Assembly (NCBI RefSeq): GCF_902498745.1
Contig: NZ_LR701479.1
Coordinates: 1,430,292-1,494,291, forward strand
Direction: 5' to 3'
From: Erythrobacter sp. EC-HK427
Lineage (GTDB): Bacteria; Pseudomonadota; Alphaproteobacteria; Sphingomonadales; Sphingomonadaceae
Length of the DNA: 64,000 nt
The notes under the pieces were generated by a model. The model made no database searches. It had not been told where the DNA came from and saw only the letters and a program-made list of their open reading frames with translations. Shown one piece after another: positions 34,793 to 43,969 of this stretch. The number at the start of each line of letters is the position of its first letter. Position 1 is the stretch's first letter. Position numbers and translations under genes: made by a program.

Positions 34793-37700
34793 ATGCGCAA
34801 ATCCATGTTTACGCCCGCGAACCGGGCTCGTTCGCTTGCAACTGTGTCCAGCCTCGCGCTGTGTGCGGTGGTTTCCAATGGTGCCTTCGCGCAGGACGCC
34901 GATCCTGAAGCGCAGGTCGATCCGGAAGACGAAAACGTTATCGTCGTCTCGGGTTTCCGCGCCTCGCTGGAAAGCGCGCAGGACTTCAAGGAAAACGCCG
35001 ACACGGTGGTTGATGTCATCACCGCCGAAGACATTGGCGCGCTGGCCGACCGCTCGGTTGCCGAAGCGCTGCAGCGCGTTCCCGGTGTGAATATCAGCCG
35101 TTTTGAACAGCGCGACGATCCGGACCGTTTCTCGGTCGAAGGCTCGAACGTCATCATCCGTGGCCTCCCCTATGTGCTGTCCAACCTGAACGGACGCGAC
35201 ATCTTCTCCGCCAATGGCGGCCGTACGCTGTCCTTCAACGATGTATCGCCCGAGCTTCTGGGCCGTGTCGAGATTTACAAGAACGTCTCGGCTGACATGA
35301 TCGAAGGCAACATCTCGGGTCTGGTAAACCTTGTGACCCGTCGCCCGCTCGACAGACCAGGCTTTCACGTTGCCGGCACGATCGAGGGCAATTACGGCGA
35401 CTTGGCACAAGAATGGTCGCCTGGTTTCTCTGGCCTGATCTCCAACACCTTCGACACCGGCATCGGCACCTTTGGTCTGCAGCTCGGTTACTCGCAGCAA
35501 GAGCTGGTCACCCGCACCGATGCGTCGCAGCTGACCGACCCGTGCTACCGCGCCGATACTTTCGACAGCGGCTGTCTGCGCGTCGTGAACGTCGGTTCGG
35601 GTGGCTATTTCGGCAACCCGAATTTCGACGAAACCAACTTCCCGCCCGCGGGCACTGTTGTGGTGCCGAAGGGCGCGGGTGTGCGCACCACCACGCTGAC
35701 GCGCGACCGCCGCGCCTATTCGGCGACCGGCCAGTTTGAAAGCAATGACGGCGCCTTTGTTGTCACGCTCGAATATCTGCGCGCCGAAGTCGAAGGCTCG
35801 CTTTCCGAATTTGCGGCGCTGGCGCTGGTCAATGATGACGGCCTGTTCCCTGTTCCGGCCGCTGGTTCCACTTGGACGTTTGACGGCCCCGTGTTCCAGA
35901 CCGGGGTGCTGACCCAGCTGCAGCCATTTGTCGGCAACCAGGCAGGCGGCATCCCGACCGAACTGCTGCGCTTCAACCGTGAAGACGAAGCCGTCACCGA
36001 AGACTTCAGCTTCGATGTCGATATGGAGCTGACGGATCGCCTGACGCTCAATTTCGAAGGCCAGTATATCAGCTCGAGCCGCAGCGAAGATGGCTTCATC
36101 TCCGCGATGCAGACCTACACCGATGTGCAGATCGACAATACCGGTGAAACGCCGCAGGTGACCTTCCTCGAGCCCGGCACCGGCGCTTCGAATGCATCTT
36201 ACTTCAATGATCCGGCGCGCACCTTCTACTGGTTCCTGCTGGACAACCAGGTGCGCAACGAAGGGGATCTGTACAGCCTGCGTGCCGATCTGGAATATGA
36301 TATTTCGGATGACGGCTTCTTCCGCACGGCGCGCTTTGGCGCCCGTTGGGCAGAGCGCAACCGCGTTACCCGTACCGCCAACTTCTCCAACTGGGGCAAC
36401 CTTGGTGCACCGTGGACGGGCCGTGGCGGCAACTGGAACTGCGGCGACTTCCAGGCCTTTGGTTGCGGCGGTGCCTATGTGTTCGACTTCCCGAATTCGG
36501 CGGAAGTGCGCAATCCGTTCGGCGACAACTTCCAGCGCGGCGCTGCGCCGACTCCGCTGGGTGATGGTTCGGCCTTCTTCTTCGGTTCGGACAATGTGCT
36601 CGACGATTACCTGAGCGGCGCGGTCCGCACGCAGGCGAATGAAATCACTGCCTTCACCCTGACCCCGAACGCCTGGTTCCCGATCAGCGCGCGCGGTGGT
36701 GCGGTGGACGGGCCGTTCCTTCCGGGTGAAATCTCCGACGTCGATGAAACGACCCGCGCAGCCTATGCCCGCGTCGATTTCGGCACGGACTTCGCCAATG
36801 GCTGGGAATTGTCGGGCAATATCGGCATCCGCTATGTTGAAACGCTGATCGGTTCGGAAGGTGAAATCAACTTCCCCTTCGGCAACTTCTTCGACACCGA
36901 TCAGAACGGCACGGTTTCGCAAGCTGAAATCGCTGCGGCTTGCGGCAATGTGCAGCCGGGGCAGCAAGCACCGGGCTATTGCTCGCTCAGCGCAGGCCGT
37001 CAGGCCGAATTCGCAGCGGCCTTCACTGGTGAAGTGATCGACGATAGTGATGACATCGCGTTCGACAACTGGTTGCCCAGCTTCAACGTGAAGCTGGACT
37101 TCGGTGGCGGCTTCCTGACACGCTTTGCCTACTCGACCGGCATTTCGCGTCCCGATCTGTCTGATTTCCGCACCGGCGGTGCGATCTTCGACAACAGCCG
37201 CTCGCTGGAACTGGCTGGCGCCGAAGCACTGGCAAATGGCCCGCTGTTCGCCATCTTCACCGGCAACCGCCTGTTGCGCCCGATCGAATCGGACAATTTC
37301 GACCTTAGCTTCGAATATTACTTCGATGATGTGGGCTCGATCACGGCGGCGGTGTTCCAGAAGGATTTCCGCAACCTGTTCGGCTTCGGCCCCACGGTGC
37401 GACCCTTCACCAGCCCCTCGGGGGTAACGGTGGATGTGGAAGTCAACGGCCCGGTCAACTTCGGCACTGCGCAGCTGCGCGGGGTGGAATTGGCCTATCA
37501 GGACGTGTGGGAATTCCTGCCCGGACCGCTGCAATATCTGGGCGGACAGTTCACCTACACCTATATCGACTCGAACGACTTCTCGTCAGACGGCGATGTG
37601 TTTGGTCAACTGCCGCAGCCCGGCATTTCGGAGCACACCGTCAACGCGACGCTGTTCTACGAGGTCGGCGGGTTCTCGGCGCGCGCAGCCTATAACTGGC

Positions 37701-37954
37701 GTTCCGAATTCCTGCAGACGCCGCGCGACGTGATCTTCCCGTTCTCGCCCATCTGGGGTGAATCGACCGGGCAGCTCGACGGCTCGATCTTCTACGACAT
37801 CACCGATAACATCACGATCGGGGTGCAGGGCGTCAACCTGCTCGACGAAGTGACGCAGACAAGCTCGGTGATCGACTTTGACGGGACGCGGATCATCCGT
37901 TCCGCCTATCGGAACGACCGCCGCTTTACCGGTCTGGTGCGCTTCAGCTTCTAA
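34793..37954 (+). CDS. TonB-dependent receptor, Xanthomonas/Caulobacter glycan type
   Basis: The 1053-residue receptor belongs to the large TIGR01782 type that imports oligosaccharides in xanthomonads and caulobacters. The order is signal peptide (about 1-33), TonB box region (ENVIVVSGFRASLESAQDFKENADTVVDVITAEDIG, about 46-80), plug (SVAEALQRVPGVNISR to SGLVNLVTRRPLD, to about 185), and a barrel ending RFTGLVRFSF. A GGGGAG ribosome-binding sequence lies before the ATG. Neighbouring GH16 and GH3 lipoproteins suggest beta-glucan oligosaccharides such as laminarin as substrate. It has operator-like sites upstream and a strong terminator downstream. Confidence 0.93.
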   Translation: MRKSMFTPANRARSLATVSSLALCAVVSNGAFAQDADPEAQVDPEDENVIVVSGFRASLESAQDFKENADTVVDVITAEDIGALADRSVAEALQRVPGVNISRFEQRDDPDRFSVEGSNVIIRGLPYVLSNLNGRDIFSANGGRTLSFNDVSPELLGRVEIYKNVSADMIEGNISGLVNLVTRRPLDRPGFHVAGTIEGNYGDLAQEWSPGFSGLISNTFDTGIGTFGLQLGYSQQELVTRTDASQLTDPCYRADTFDSGCLRVVNVGSGGYFGNPNFDETNFPPAGTVVVPKGAGVRTTTLTRDRRAYSATGQFESNDGAFVVTLEYLRAEVEGSLSEFAALALVNDDGLFPVPAAGSTWTFDGPVFQTGVLTQLQPFVGNQAGGIPTELLRFNREDEAVTEDFSFDVDMELTDRLTLNFEGQYISSSRSEDGFISAMQTYTDVQIDNTGETPQVTFLEPGTGASNASYFNDPARTFYWFLLDNQVRNEGDLYSLRADLEYDISDDGFFRTARFGARWAERNRVTRTANFSNWGNLGAPWTGRGGNWNCGDFQAFGCGGAYVFDFPNSAEVRNPFGDNFQRGAAPTPLGDGSAFFFGSDNVLDDYLSGAVRTQANEITAFTLTPNAWFPISARGGAVDGPFLPGEISDVDETTRAAYARVDFGTDFANGWELSGNIGIRYVETLIGSEGEINFPFGNFFDTDQNGTVSQAEIAAACGNVQPGQQAPGYCSLSAGRQAEFAAAFTGEVIDDSDDIAFDNWLPSFNVKLDFGGGFLTRFAYSTGISRPDLSDFRTGGAIFDNSRSLELAGAEALANGPLFAIFTGNRLLRPIESDNFDLSFEYYFDDVGSITAAVFQKDFRNLFGFGPTVRPFTSPSGVTVDVEVNGPVNFGTAQLRGVELAYQDVWEFLPGPLQYLGGQFTYTYIDSNDFSSDGDVFGQLPQPGISEHTVNATLFYEVGGFSARAAYNWRSEFLQTPRDVIFPFSPIWGESTGQLDGSIFYDITDNITIGVQGVNLLDEVTQTSSVIDFDGTRIIRSAYRNDRRFTGLVRFSF

Positions 37955-37991
37955 CCGGAGCGCAACGGATACCCTCCACAAGAGGGGGCAG

Positions 37992-38027
37992 ATGGGCTCC
38001 GGTGTATTGCACGCCGGAGCCCATTTT
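37992..38027 (+). terminator. Terminator after glycan TonB receptor
   Basis: A perfect 11-bp stem (ATGGGCTCCGG with CCGGAGCCCAT) closes an 11-base loop and is followed by TTT, about 40 bases after the receptor stop. It separates the receptor from the GH16 gene, at least partly. Confidence 0.8.
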
Positions 38028-38073
38028 GGTTTCATGCAATCGCCGCACAGACCGTGCGGCGAAAGGGCCTAAT

Positions 38074-39084
38074 GTGACAGCGAACATCACGCATTTTACC
38101 GCGCTTGCTCTGGCAGCCAGCGTTCTCGCGCTTTCCGGCTGCGGCGGGGACAGTGCGTCCGGCGGCAGCGGCGGCCCAATCGTCTCGGCACCGTCTCCCA
38201 CACCTTCGCCAACCGGCGGTGCGTGGCAAATGGTGTGGTCGGATGAATTTGCAGGCACCGCAATCGATACCGGGCGCTGGAACCTCATCAATGATTGCTG
38301 GGGCGGCGGTAACGAGGAGCGCCAGTGCTACACCCCGCGCCCCGAAAACGTCTCGGTCGAGAACGGTCTGCTGGTGCTGACCGCGCGGTCGGAGCAATGG
38401 ACGGGGCCTGCTTGGCCCGCCAATTTCGGCCCCAGCGGCACGGATCCAGGCGAGCAGCGCACCAAGCCCTATACTTCGGGCAAGATCACCACGCAGGGCA
38501 ATTTCGCGCGCACCTATGGCCGCTTCGAAATCCGCGCGCGCTTCCCGCAAGGGCAGGGTGTGTGGCCCGCCTTCTGGATGATGCCCGAACGCAGCGAATA
38601 TGGCGGCTGGGCAGCCTCGGGCGAGATCGACATTCTCGAAATCATCAATCCCGGCGTGGTGTGCGACACCTGCGAGGCAGGGGGCGAAAACTCGATTTAC
38701 GGCACGCTGCATTTCGGCGGCAATTGGCCCAATAATGACCAGTTCAGCCAGGGCCGATCCTTCCCCGCCCTCCTCGACGGGGAATTCCATACCTATGGCG
38801 TGATCTGGGAGGAAGGGCGTTTCAGCTGGACGGTCGATGGCGAAGTCTATGCCACCGCCGACGCAAGCGATTGGTATACAACCGCAACCACGGGACGGAA
38901 CGCCCCGTTCGATAGGGATTTCCACATTATCCTGAATCTGGCTATTGGGGGACGCTGGCCGGAAGGCAATGCGCTTGGCGGCGTATCCGATGAAGGGTTT
39001 CCCAAGCGGATGGAAGTCGATTGGGTGCGGGTTTGGGAATGCGATGCCAGTCCGGCTACAGGCAGGGGCTGCACCGGGGGTTAA
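38074..39084 (+). CDS. GH16 beta-glucanase lipoprotein
   Basis: The 336-residue enzyme starts at GTG 38074 with GAAAGGG upstream; the longer frame from 38002 begins inside the terminator. Lipobox ALSGC gives lipid Cys23; a Pro/Ser/Thr linker (about 37-48) leads to a GH16 domain (about 50-330). The catalytic motif ExDxxE is GEIDILEII with Glu184, Asp186 and Glu189. WSDEF at the start, RFEIRARFPQGQGVWPAFWMMP and DREFH-type C-terminal residues fit laminarinase-like endo-beta-1,3-glucanases. It is anchored in the envelope and would cut glucan for the receptor. lacI follows after 5 bases. Confidence 0.9.
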   Translation: MTANITHFTALALAASVLALSGCGGDSASGGSGGPIVSAPSPTPSPTGGAWQMVWSDEFAGTAIDTGRWNLINDCWGGGNEERQCYTPRPENVSVENGLLVLTARSEQWTGPAWPANFGPSGTDPGEQRTKPYTSGKITTQGNFARTYGRFEIRARFPQGQGVWPAFWMMPERSEYGGWAASGEIDILEIINPGVVCDTCEAGGENSIYGTLHFGGNWPNNDQFSQGRSFPALLDGEFHTYGVIWEEGRFSWTVDGEVYATADASDWYTTATTGRNAPFDRDFHIILNLAIGGRWPEGNALGGVSDEGFPKRMEVDWVRVWECDASPATGRGCTGG

Positions 39085-39089
39085 GGCGC

Positions 39090-40157
39090 GTGGCACGAAG
39101 GAAGCAATCGGTAACGATCAAGCACGTGGCGGCCGATGCCGGCGTCTCGCTGCAAACGGTCAGCCGTGTCATTAATAACGAGGCTAATGTCCGCCCTGAA
39201 ATGAAGGAGCGGGTGCAGGCATCGATCGACAAATTGGGCTATGTCCCCTCGATCGCCGCCCAGCGGATGAGTGGCTCGCGCTCCTATATCATTCTCGCAC
39301 TGAATGACCGCGAACGCACGATTGCTGCCTGGCAAGCGCGTGAAGGCAGCGACTGGGTGGACCAGATGCTGATGGGCGGAATGCTCAAATGCGCAGAATA
39401 TGGCTATCGCCTGATCTTCGAGCTGGTCGATACGCATGACGACAATGTGCAGCGCGAATTGCAGGGCGCGATTGCCGCTTTGCAGCCCGACGGTGTGATT
39501 CTGACGCCGCCGCACTCGGACAATCCGCTGATTACCGAGCTGCTGGAGCAGGAACAGATCCCCTTCGCCCGCATCGGCAGCCGCGCCAATGGCGGGAACA
39601 TCTCGCTGACGATGGGAGACAAGCGGATGGCGCGCAGGGTTACGCGCTATCTGATCGATCGCGGCCACACCCGCATCGGCTTTATCGCCGGGCCGGACGA
39701 ATATGCCGTAAGCGGCAGGCGCAAAGCCGGGTGGCGCGAGGAGATGGAGTCCGCCGGGCTCGACACCGAGAGGCTGTGTGTCGATGGCGATTTCACCTTC
39801 CTTTCGGGCGAGCGGGCCGCGCGCAAATTGCTCAGCAGCATCCGTCGCCCGACCGCGATCATCGCCAGCAATGACCAGATGGCGATGGCCGCCAATGATG
39901 TCGCCCATGCCGTTGGACTGCGGGTGCCGGGGGATGTCTCGATCATCAGCTTCGACAACACGCCGGTGGTGCGCTTTGTGCAGCCGCCGCTGACCGCCGT
40001 CGATCAACCGATTGCGGCCACGGTTGGTCGCGCGGTCGAATTGCTGATTGCTGCCAATCGCGGCGAGGACCTGCCCGAAATGCCGGTGGTGATCGAAGGC
40101 GAGCTGATCGAGCGCGCCTCGGTGCGCCCGCTGCGCAGTCCGGTTGCGCGTGCCTGA
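39090..40157 (+). CDS. LacI family transcriptional regulator
   Basis: The 355-residue regulator starts at GTG 39090, 5 bases after the GH16 stop. The N-terminal helix-turn-helix (VTIKHVAADAGVSLQTVSRVINN, about 8-30) and hinge (LGYVPSIAAQRM) are followed by a periplasmic-binding-protein-like sensor domain (about 65-345; GFIAGPDEYAVSGRRKAGW, IIASNDQMAMAANDVAHAVGLRVPGDVSIISFDNTP). The likely targets are the GAACGTTC palindromes upstream of the GH3 gene and the halogenase/receptor pair. The effector is probably a glucan oligosaccharide or glucose; this is inference from context. Confidence 0.93.
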   Translation: MARRKQSVTIKHVAADAGVSLQTVSRVINNEANVRPEMKERVQASIDKLGYVPSIAAQRMSGSRSYIILALNDRERTIAAWQAREGSDWVDQMLMGGMLKCAEYGYRLIFELVDTHDDNVQRELQGAIAALQPDGVILTPPHSDNPLITELLEQEQIPFARIGSRANGGNISLTMGDKRMARRVTRYLIDRGHTRIGFIAGPDEYAVSGRRKAGWREEMESAGLDTERLCVDGDFTFLSGERAARKLLSSIRRPTAIIASNDQMAMAANDVAHAVGLRVPGDVSIISFDNTPVVRFVQPPLTAVDQPIAATVGRAVELLIAANRGEDLPEMPVVIEGELIERASVRPLRSPVARA

Positions 40158-41385
40158 CGCAACGCCCGCCGACCGGATAGCCAGCCAGCAGAGTCAATCC
40201 CCGCGCTTTCTGCTGTTGTACGCGCTCGCCGTGGCGGGGGGCGCGATTGCCTATGTTCCGTTCCTTACGATCCTGCTGCCGGTGCGGGTGGAGGCGCTGG
40301 CGGGGGATGCCAGCGTCGACTGGCTGGCCTATGCGGCAATGGCCGGGGCCCTCGCGGCGAGTTTTGCGAATATCGGCTTCGGCTGGGCGTCCGACCTGAC
40401 GCGCGCTTTGCCATGGGGACGGCGCGGCTGGATCGCCACCGGCCTGATGGTCAGCAGCCTGCTGCTCGCCAATATGTCCGTAGTCACGCACTTGCCGGTG
40501 CTGATCGCGATGCTGGTGGCGTGGCAGTTTGCGCTCAATATGATGCTGGCTCCGCTTGCCGCTTGGGCGGGCGATACGGTGCCCGATCATCAGAAAGGCC
40601 TGCTCGGCGGCTTGCTGGCATCGGCTCCGGCGATGGGTGCGCTGGTGGGCGCGCTCATAACGATCCCCGGCCTCGCGTCGCCCGATACCCGCCTGATACT
40701 GGTTGCCGTCCTTGTCATTCTTTGCGTTGCCCCTGCGCTGCTCTTCGGCAAACCGGCGGGCTTTCCCGAACTGGTCGATCCGGTCGCGTCGACGGCTGTG
40801 CGCAGGCCCAGCCAAAAGCGCGGGGTGGTGGTGCGGATGTGGCTCGCCCGGCTACTGGTGCAGATCGCGGAGGCGGCGCTGTTCGCCTATCTCTACCTCT
40901 GGCTCCGCTCGATTGCGCCCGGCTTCAGCGACAATGAGGCGGCGCAGATCTTTTTCGGCGTCTTGCTGGTGACTGTGCCGGTGGCGCTATGGGTCGGGCG
41001 CTGGGCCGACCGTGTGGATCGCCCCATCTTCCCGCTCACCATCGCTGCCGGAGTTGCCGCAGCAGCGCTGCTGTCGATGGCCATTGCGCCCAATCTCGTC
41101 ATGGCGCTGGCCGCCTATGCGGTGTTTGGGTTGTCCGCCCATGTGTTCCTCTCGTTGCATTCGGCGCAGACGCTGCGCGTGTTGCCCCGGCCCGAGCGCC
41201 GTGGGCGCGATCTCGGGCTGTTCAACCTCACCAATACCGTCCCTTCCCCGATCATGTCGGTGCTGACGCTGACGCTGGTGCCGGTGTTCGGGTTTGACGG
41301 ATTGTTTGTCCTCCTCTCCGGCCTCGCATCGCTTGCTTGCCTGTGCCTGCTGAGCGCCGGACGTATCCGCCACCACGGTAAATAG
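40144..41385 (+). CDS. MFS transporter (sugar/oligosaccharide, putative)
   Basis: The 413-residue protein has twelve predicted membrane helices. FGWASDLTRALPWGRRGW (about 80-97) is a variant of the MFS loop motif, with VGRWADRVDRP in the second half. It overlaps the lacI end by 14 bases; TTG 40144 or GTG 40150 may be the start. The position directly after lacI inside a beta-glucan locus suggests uptake of an oligosaccharide or glucose across the inner membrane, but sequence alone does not fix the substrate. Confidence 0.82.
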   Translation: MRVPDATPADRIASQQSQSPRFLLLYALAVAGGAIAYVPFLTILLPVRVEALAGDASVDWLAYAAMAGALAASFANIGFGWASDLTRALPWGRRGWIATGLMVSSLLLANMSVVTHLPVLIAMLVAWQFALNMMLAPLAAWAGDTVPDHQKGLLGGLLASAPAMGALVGALITIPGLASPDTRLILVAVLVILCVAPALLFGKPAGFPELVDPVASTAVRRPSQKRGVVVRMWLARLLVQIAEAALFAYLYLWLRSIAPGFSDNEAAQIFFGVLLVTVPVALWVGRWADRVDRPIFPLTIAAGVAAAALLSMAIAPNLVMALAAYAVFGLSAHVFLSLHSAQTLRVLPRPERRGRDLGLFNLTNTVPSPIMSVLTLTLVPVFGFDGLFVLLSGLASLACLCLLSAGRIRHHGK

Positions 41386-41424
41386 GCGCTTGCCAAGAGG
41401 GGCTTGCGGTGTAAAACAAGCGAC

Positions 41425-41442
41425 TTTGAGAACGTTCTCAAA
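41425..41442. promoter_or_regulatory. Perfect 18-bp operator palindrome before GH3 gene
   Basis: TTTGAGAACGTTCTCAAA is a perfect 18-bp palindrome with the central CG typical of LacI-family operators. It ends 14 bases before the GH3 ATG, so a bound repressor would block initiation or early elongation. The regulator is probably the LacI protein at 39090-40157. Confidence 0.8.
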
Positions 41443-41456
41443 TCGGAGAGGATACA

Positions 41457-43892
41457 ATGCGAGTGAAGGCGGTGTTCCGCGCAACCGTGGCTGCGGCGGC
41501 TTTGAGTTTGAGCCTTGCGGCCTGCGATGGCATTTTTGGCGAAGCGGTGACGATCGCCGAATCCGCAGTGTCGTATGACGATGAAGAGGCCTTTATCGCC
41601 GATCTCGTTTCGCGGATGTCGCTGGAGCACAAGATCGGCCAGCTGATCCAGCCGCAGATCAATTCCTTCACCCCTGAAGACATGGAGCGCTGGCGCTTCG
41701 GCAGCTATCTCAACGGCGGCAATGGGGGCCCTTACGGCAATGAATTTGCCGAAGCGTCTGAATGGCTGCGCTATGCCGACGAGATGTACGAAGCCTCGAT
41801 CGAGCCGCTGCCCGATGGCCAGCCGGTCATCCCGACCATGTGGGGCACAGACGCGGTGCACGGCCACACCAATGTGGTGGGCGCAACGATCTTCCCGCAC
41901 AATATCGCGCTGGGCGCGGCGGGCGACGCTGATCTGGTGCGCCGCATCGGCCATGCGACCGCGACCGAAATCGAAGTGACCGGCATCGACTGGAACTTCT
42001 CCCCCACCGTGGCAGTCGCGCAGGATGACCGCTGGGGCCGAACCTATGAAAGCTATTCGGAAAACCCCGAACTGGTCGCTGAAATGGGCGCTGCGTTGGT
42101 CGAAGGCCTGCAGGGTACACCCGGTTCCGACGATTTCCTCGGCGACACCCGCGTTATCGCCACCGCCAAGCACTTCTTTGGCGATGGCGGGACCGAGCAG
42201 GGCGTCGACCAGGGCGATGTGAATGGCGATCTGGAAGAACTGATGTCGATCCACGCCGTGCCTTACCCGGCAGCCATCGGTGCCGGGGTCGAATCCATCA
42301 TGGCGAGTTTCAACTCGATCAACGGCACCAAGATGCACGGCAACGAGCAATTGCTGACCGAGGTCCTGCGCGGCCAGATGGGTTTTGACGGGCTGGTTGT
42401 CGGCGACTGGAACGGCCACGGCCAGGTGGCAGGCTGCACCGTGACCGATTGCCCGGAATCGCTGCTCGCCGGGCTCGACATCTATATGGTGCCCGACGAT
42501 TGGGAAGCGCTTGCTGAAACGCTGATCGCGCAGGTTGAGGATGGCACCATCCCCATGGCGCGGGTGGACGAGGCGGTGACCCGCGTGCTGCGCGTCAAAT
42601 ATCGCGCCGGTCTGCTGCGGCCCGAACCGGTGCTGCCGTCGGAGCGCGGCGTTGGCGGCCAGTTTGACCTGCTCGCATCGGACGAACATCGCGCATTGGC
42701 GCGCGAGGCCGTGGCGAAGTCTCAGGTTCTTCTCAGCAATGACGGCGTGTTGCCGTTGCAGGCGAGTGCCAATGTGCTGGTGGCGGGTGTGGCTGCCGAT
42801 GATATCGGCCGCGCGTCGGGCGGATGGACGCTCGAATGGCAGGGCGGGCTCGAAGGCGTGATGGGCGCTGACGCCGGTATCGCTGACGAGCTGTTCCCCA
42901 ACGCCATGTCGATCTGGGACGGGATTCAGGAAACCGTCGAGGCAGGCGGCGGCAGTGCCACGCTTTCCGCCGATGGCAGTTTCGAAACCCGCCCCGATGT
43001 CGCTATCGTGGTGTTCGGCGAAGAGCCTTACGCCGAATTTGCCGGTGACCAGACCGATCTCGTCTTCCGTGACGAGGAAGGCCTGAACCTGCTGCGCAGC
43101 TTCCGCGAACAGGGCATCCCGACGGTCGCCGTTTTCCTTTCGGGCCGCCCGATGTGGATGAACCGCGAACTCAATGCAGCGAACGCCTTTGTCGCGTCGT
43201 GGCTGCCGGGCAGCGAAGGTGGCGGCGTGGCCGACGTGCTGTTCGGCCTGATGCAGCCGACCGGGCGCCTTTCCTTCAGCTGGCCGCTCCAGTGCGGCGG
43301 CACGCCGGTCAACGGATCGCAAGGCGCACTGTTCACGCTCGGCTATGGCCGCACCTTTGCTGACACCGCGCCGTTGCAGACGCTGAGCGAGGAGTGCGCG
43401 CAATTGCTGGTCGGGCCGGGTCAGGAAGTTTACGGCTCGGGTCGTCTGGGTGACGGTGTGACCGCCACGGTTCGCGGCGGCGGCGCACTGCCCAATCTTG
43501 TCGGCAGCGAAGGCGGCGTGCGTGCACGCGGTTACGACCGCGATGCGCAGGAAGATTCGCGCGAAATCCGCATGGATGCGGGCGCGCAGTTCGGCATCAC
43601 GCAAAGCGAGAGCAGCGGCGGCGCGTGGCGTATCACCTACGAAGTCGTCACCCGCCCGAAGGGCGCGGTAACGATTATGACCGGCGATGCGGGCGGCAGC
43701 ATGAGCGAGCTCGATGTCCGCCTCGAATTCGAGAACGCGCAAGGCAAGGGCTTCCGCGAAATGGTTATCACCGATGCCTGCGCCGCCAATCTGGGCGATA
43801 CCTTGCGCTTTGTCAGCGAAGGCGAGATTACCTTCCGTATCGCGGAAATCCGCCGGGAAGACTTGCCCGACGGGGCGGAATGCTCTTTCTGA
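41457..43892 (+). CDS. GH3 beta-glucosidase lipoprotein
   Basis: The 811-residue enzyme has lipobox SLAAC (Cys23) and the GH3 layout. The N-terminal barrel (about 45-390) carries the catalytic Asp317 in GFDGLVVGDWNGHG and the substrate-binding AKHFFGDGGTEQGVDQGD. The alpha/beta sandwich (about 410-640) has GRPMWMN and WLPGSEGGGVADVLFG. A C-terminal extension of about 160 residues is as in ExoP-type exo-1,3/1,4-beta-glucosidases. It would release glucose from glucan oligosaccharides in the periplasm. An operator palindrome sits just upstream, and a GluP-type carrier follows after 77 bases. Confidence 0.93.
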   Translation: MRVKAVFRATVAAAALSLSLAACDGIFGEAVTIAESAVSYDDEEAFIADLVSRMSLEHKIGQLIQPQINSFTPEDMERWRFGSYLNGGNGGPYGNEFAEASEWLRYADEMYEASIEPLPDGQPVIPTMWGTDAVHGHTNVVGATIFPHNIALGAAGDADLVRRIGHATATEIEVTGIDWNFSPTVAVAQDDRWGRTYESYSENPELVAEMGAALVEGLQGTPGSDDFLGDTRVIATAKHFFGDGGTEQGVDQGDVNGDLEELMSIHAVPYPAAIGAGVESIMASFNSINGTKMHGNEQLLTEVLRGQMGFDGLVVGDWNGHGQVAGCTVTDCPESLLAGLDIYMVPDDWEALAETLIAQVEDGTIPMARVDEAVTRVLRVKYRAGLLRPEPVLPSERGVGGQFDLLASDEHRALAREAVAKSQVLLSNDGVLPLQASANVLVAGVAADDIGRASGGWTLEWQGGLEGVMGADAGIADELFPNAMSIWDGIQETVEAGGGSATLSADGSFETRPDVAIVVFGEEPYAEFAGDQTDLVFRDEEGLNLLRSFREQGIPTVAVFLSGRPMWMNRELNAANAFVASWLPGSEGGGVADVLFGLMQPTGRLSFSWPLQCGGTPVNGSQGALFTLGYGRTFADTAPLQTLSEECAQLLVGPGQEVYGSGRLGDGVTATVRGGGALPNLVGSEGGVRARGYDRDAQEDSREIRMDAGAQFGITQSESSGGAWRITYEVVTRPKGAVTIMTGDAGGSMSELDVRLEFENAQGKGFREMVITDACAANLGDTLRFVSEGEITFRIAEIRREDLPDGAECSF

Positions 43893-43969
43893 TCCGTCAG
43901 AGAGAAATGGGTCCAACATAGTGTGCGGAGCCGGGATGCAGCCCGGCCCGCTTTCAGGGGAGAGTATAT

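Noticed and set aside
34697-37534. A 945-codon frame antisense to the glycan TonB receptor
   Set aside because: The plus strand has the receptor with plug, barrel and terminal phenylalanine; the antisense frame has no recognisable domain.
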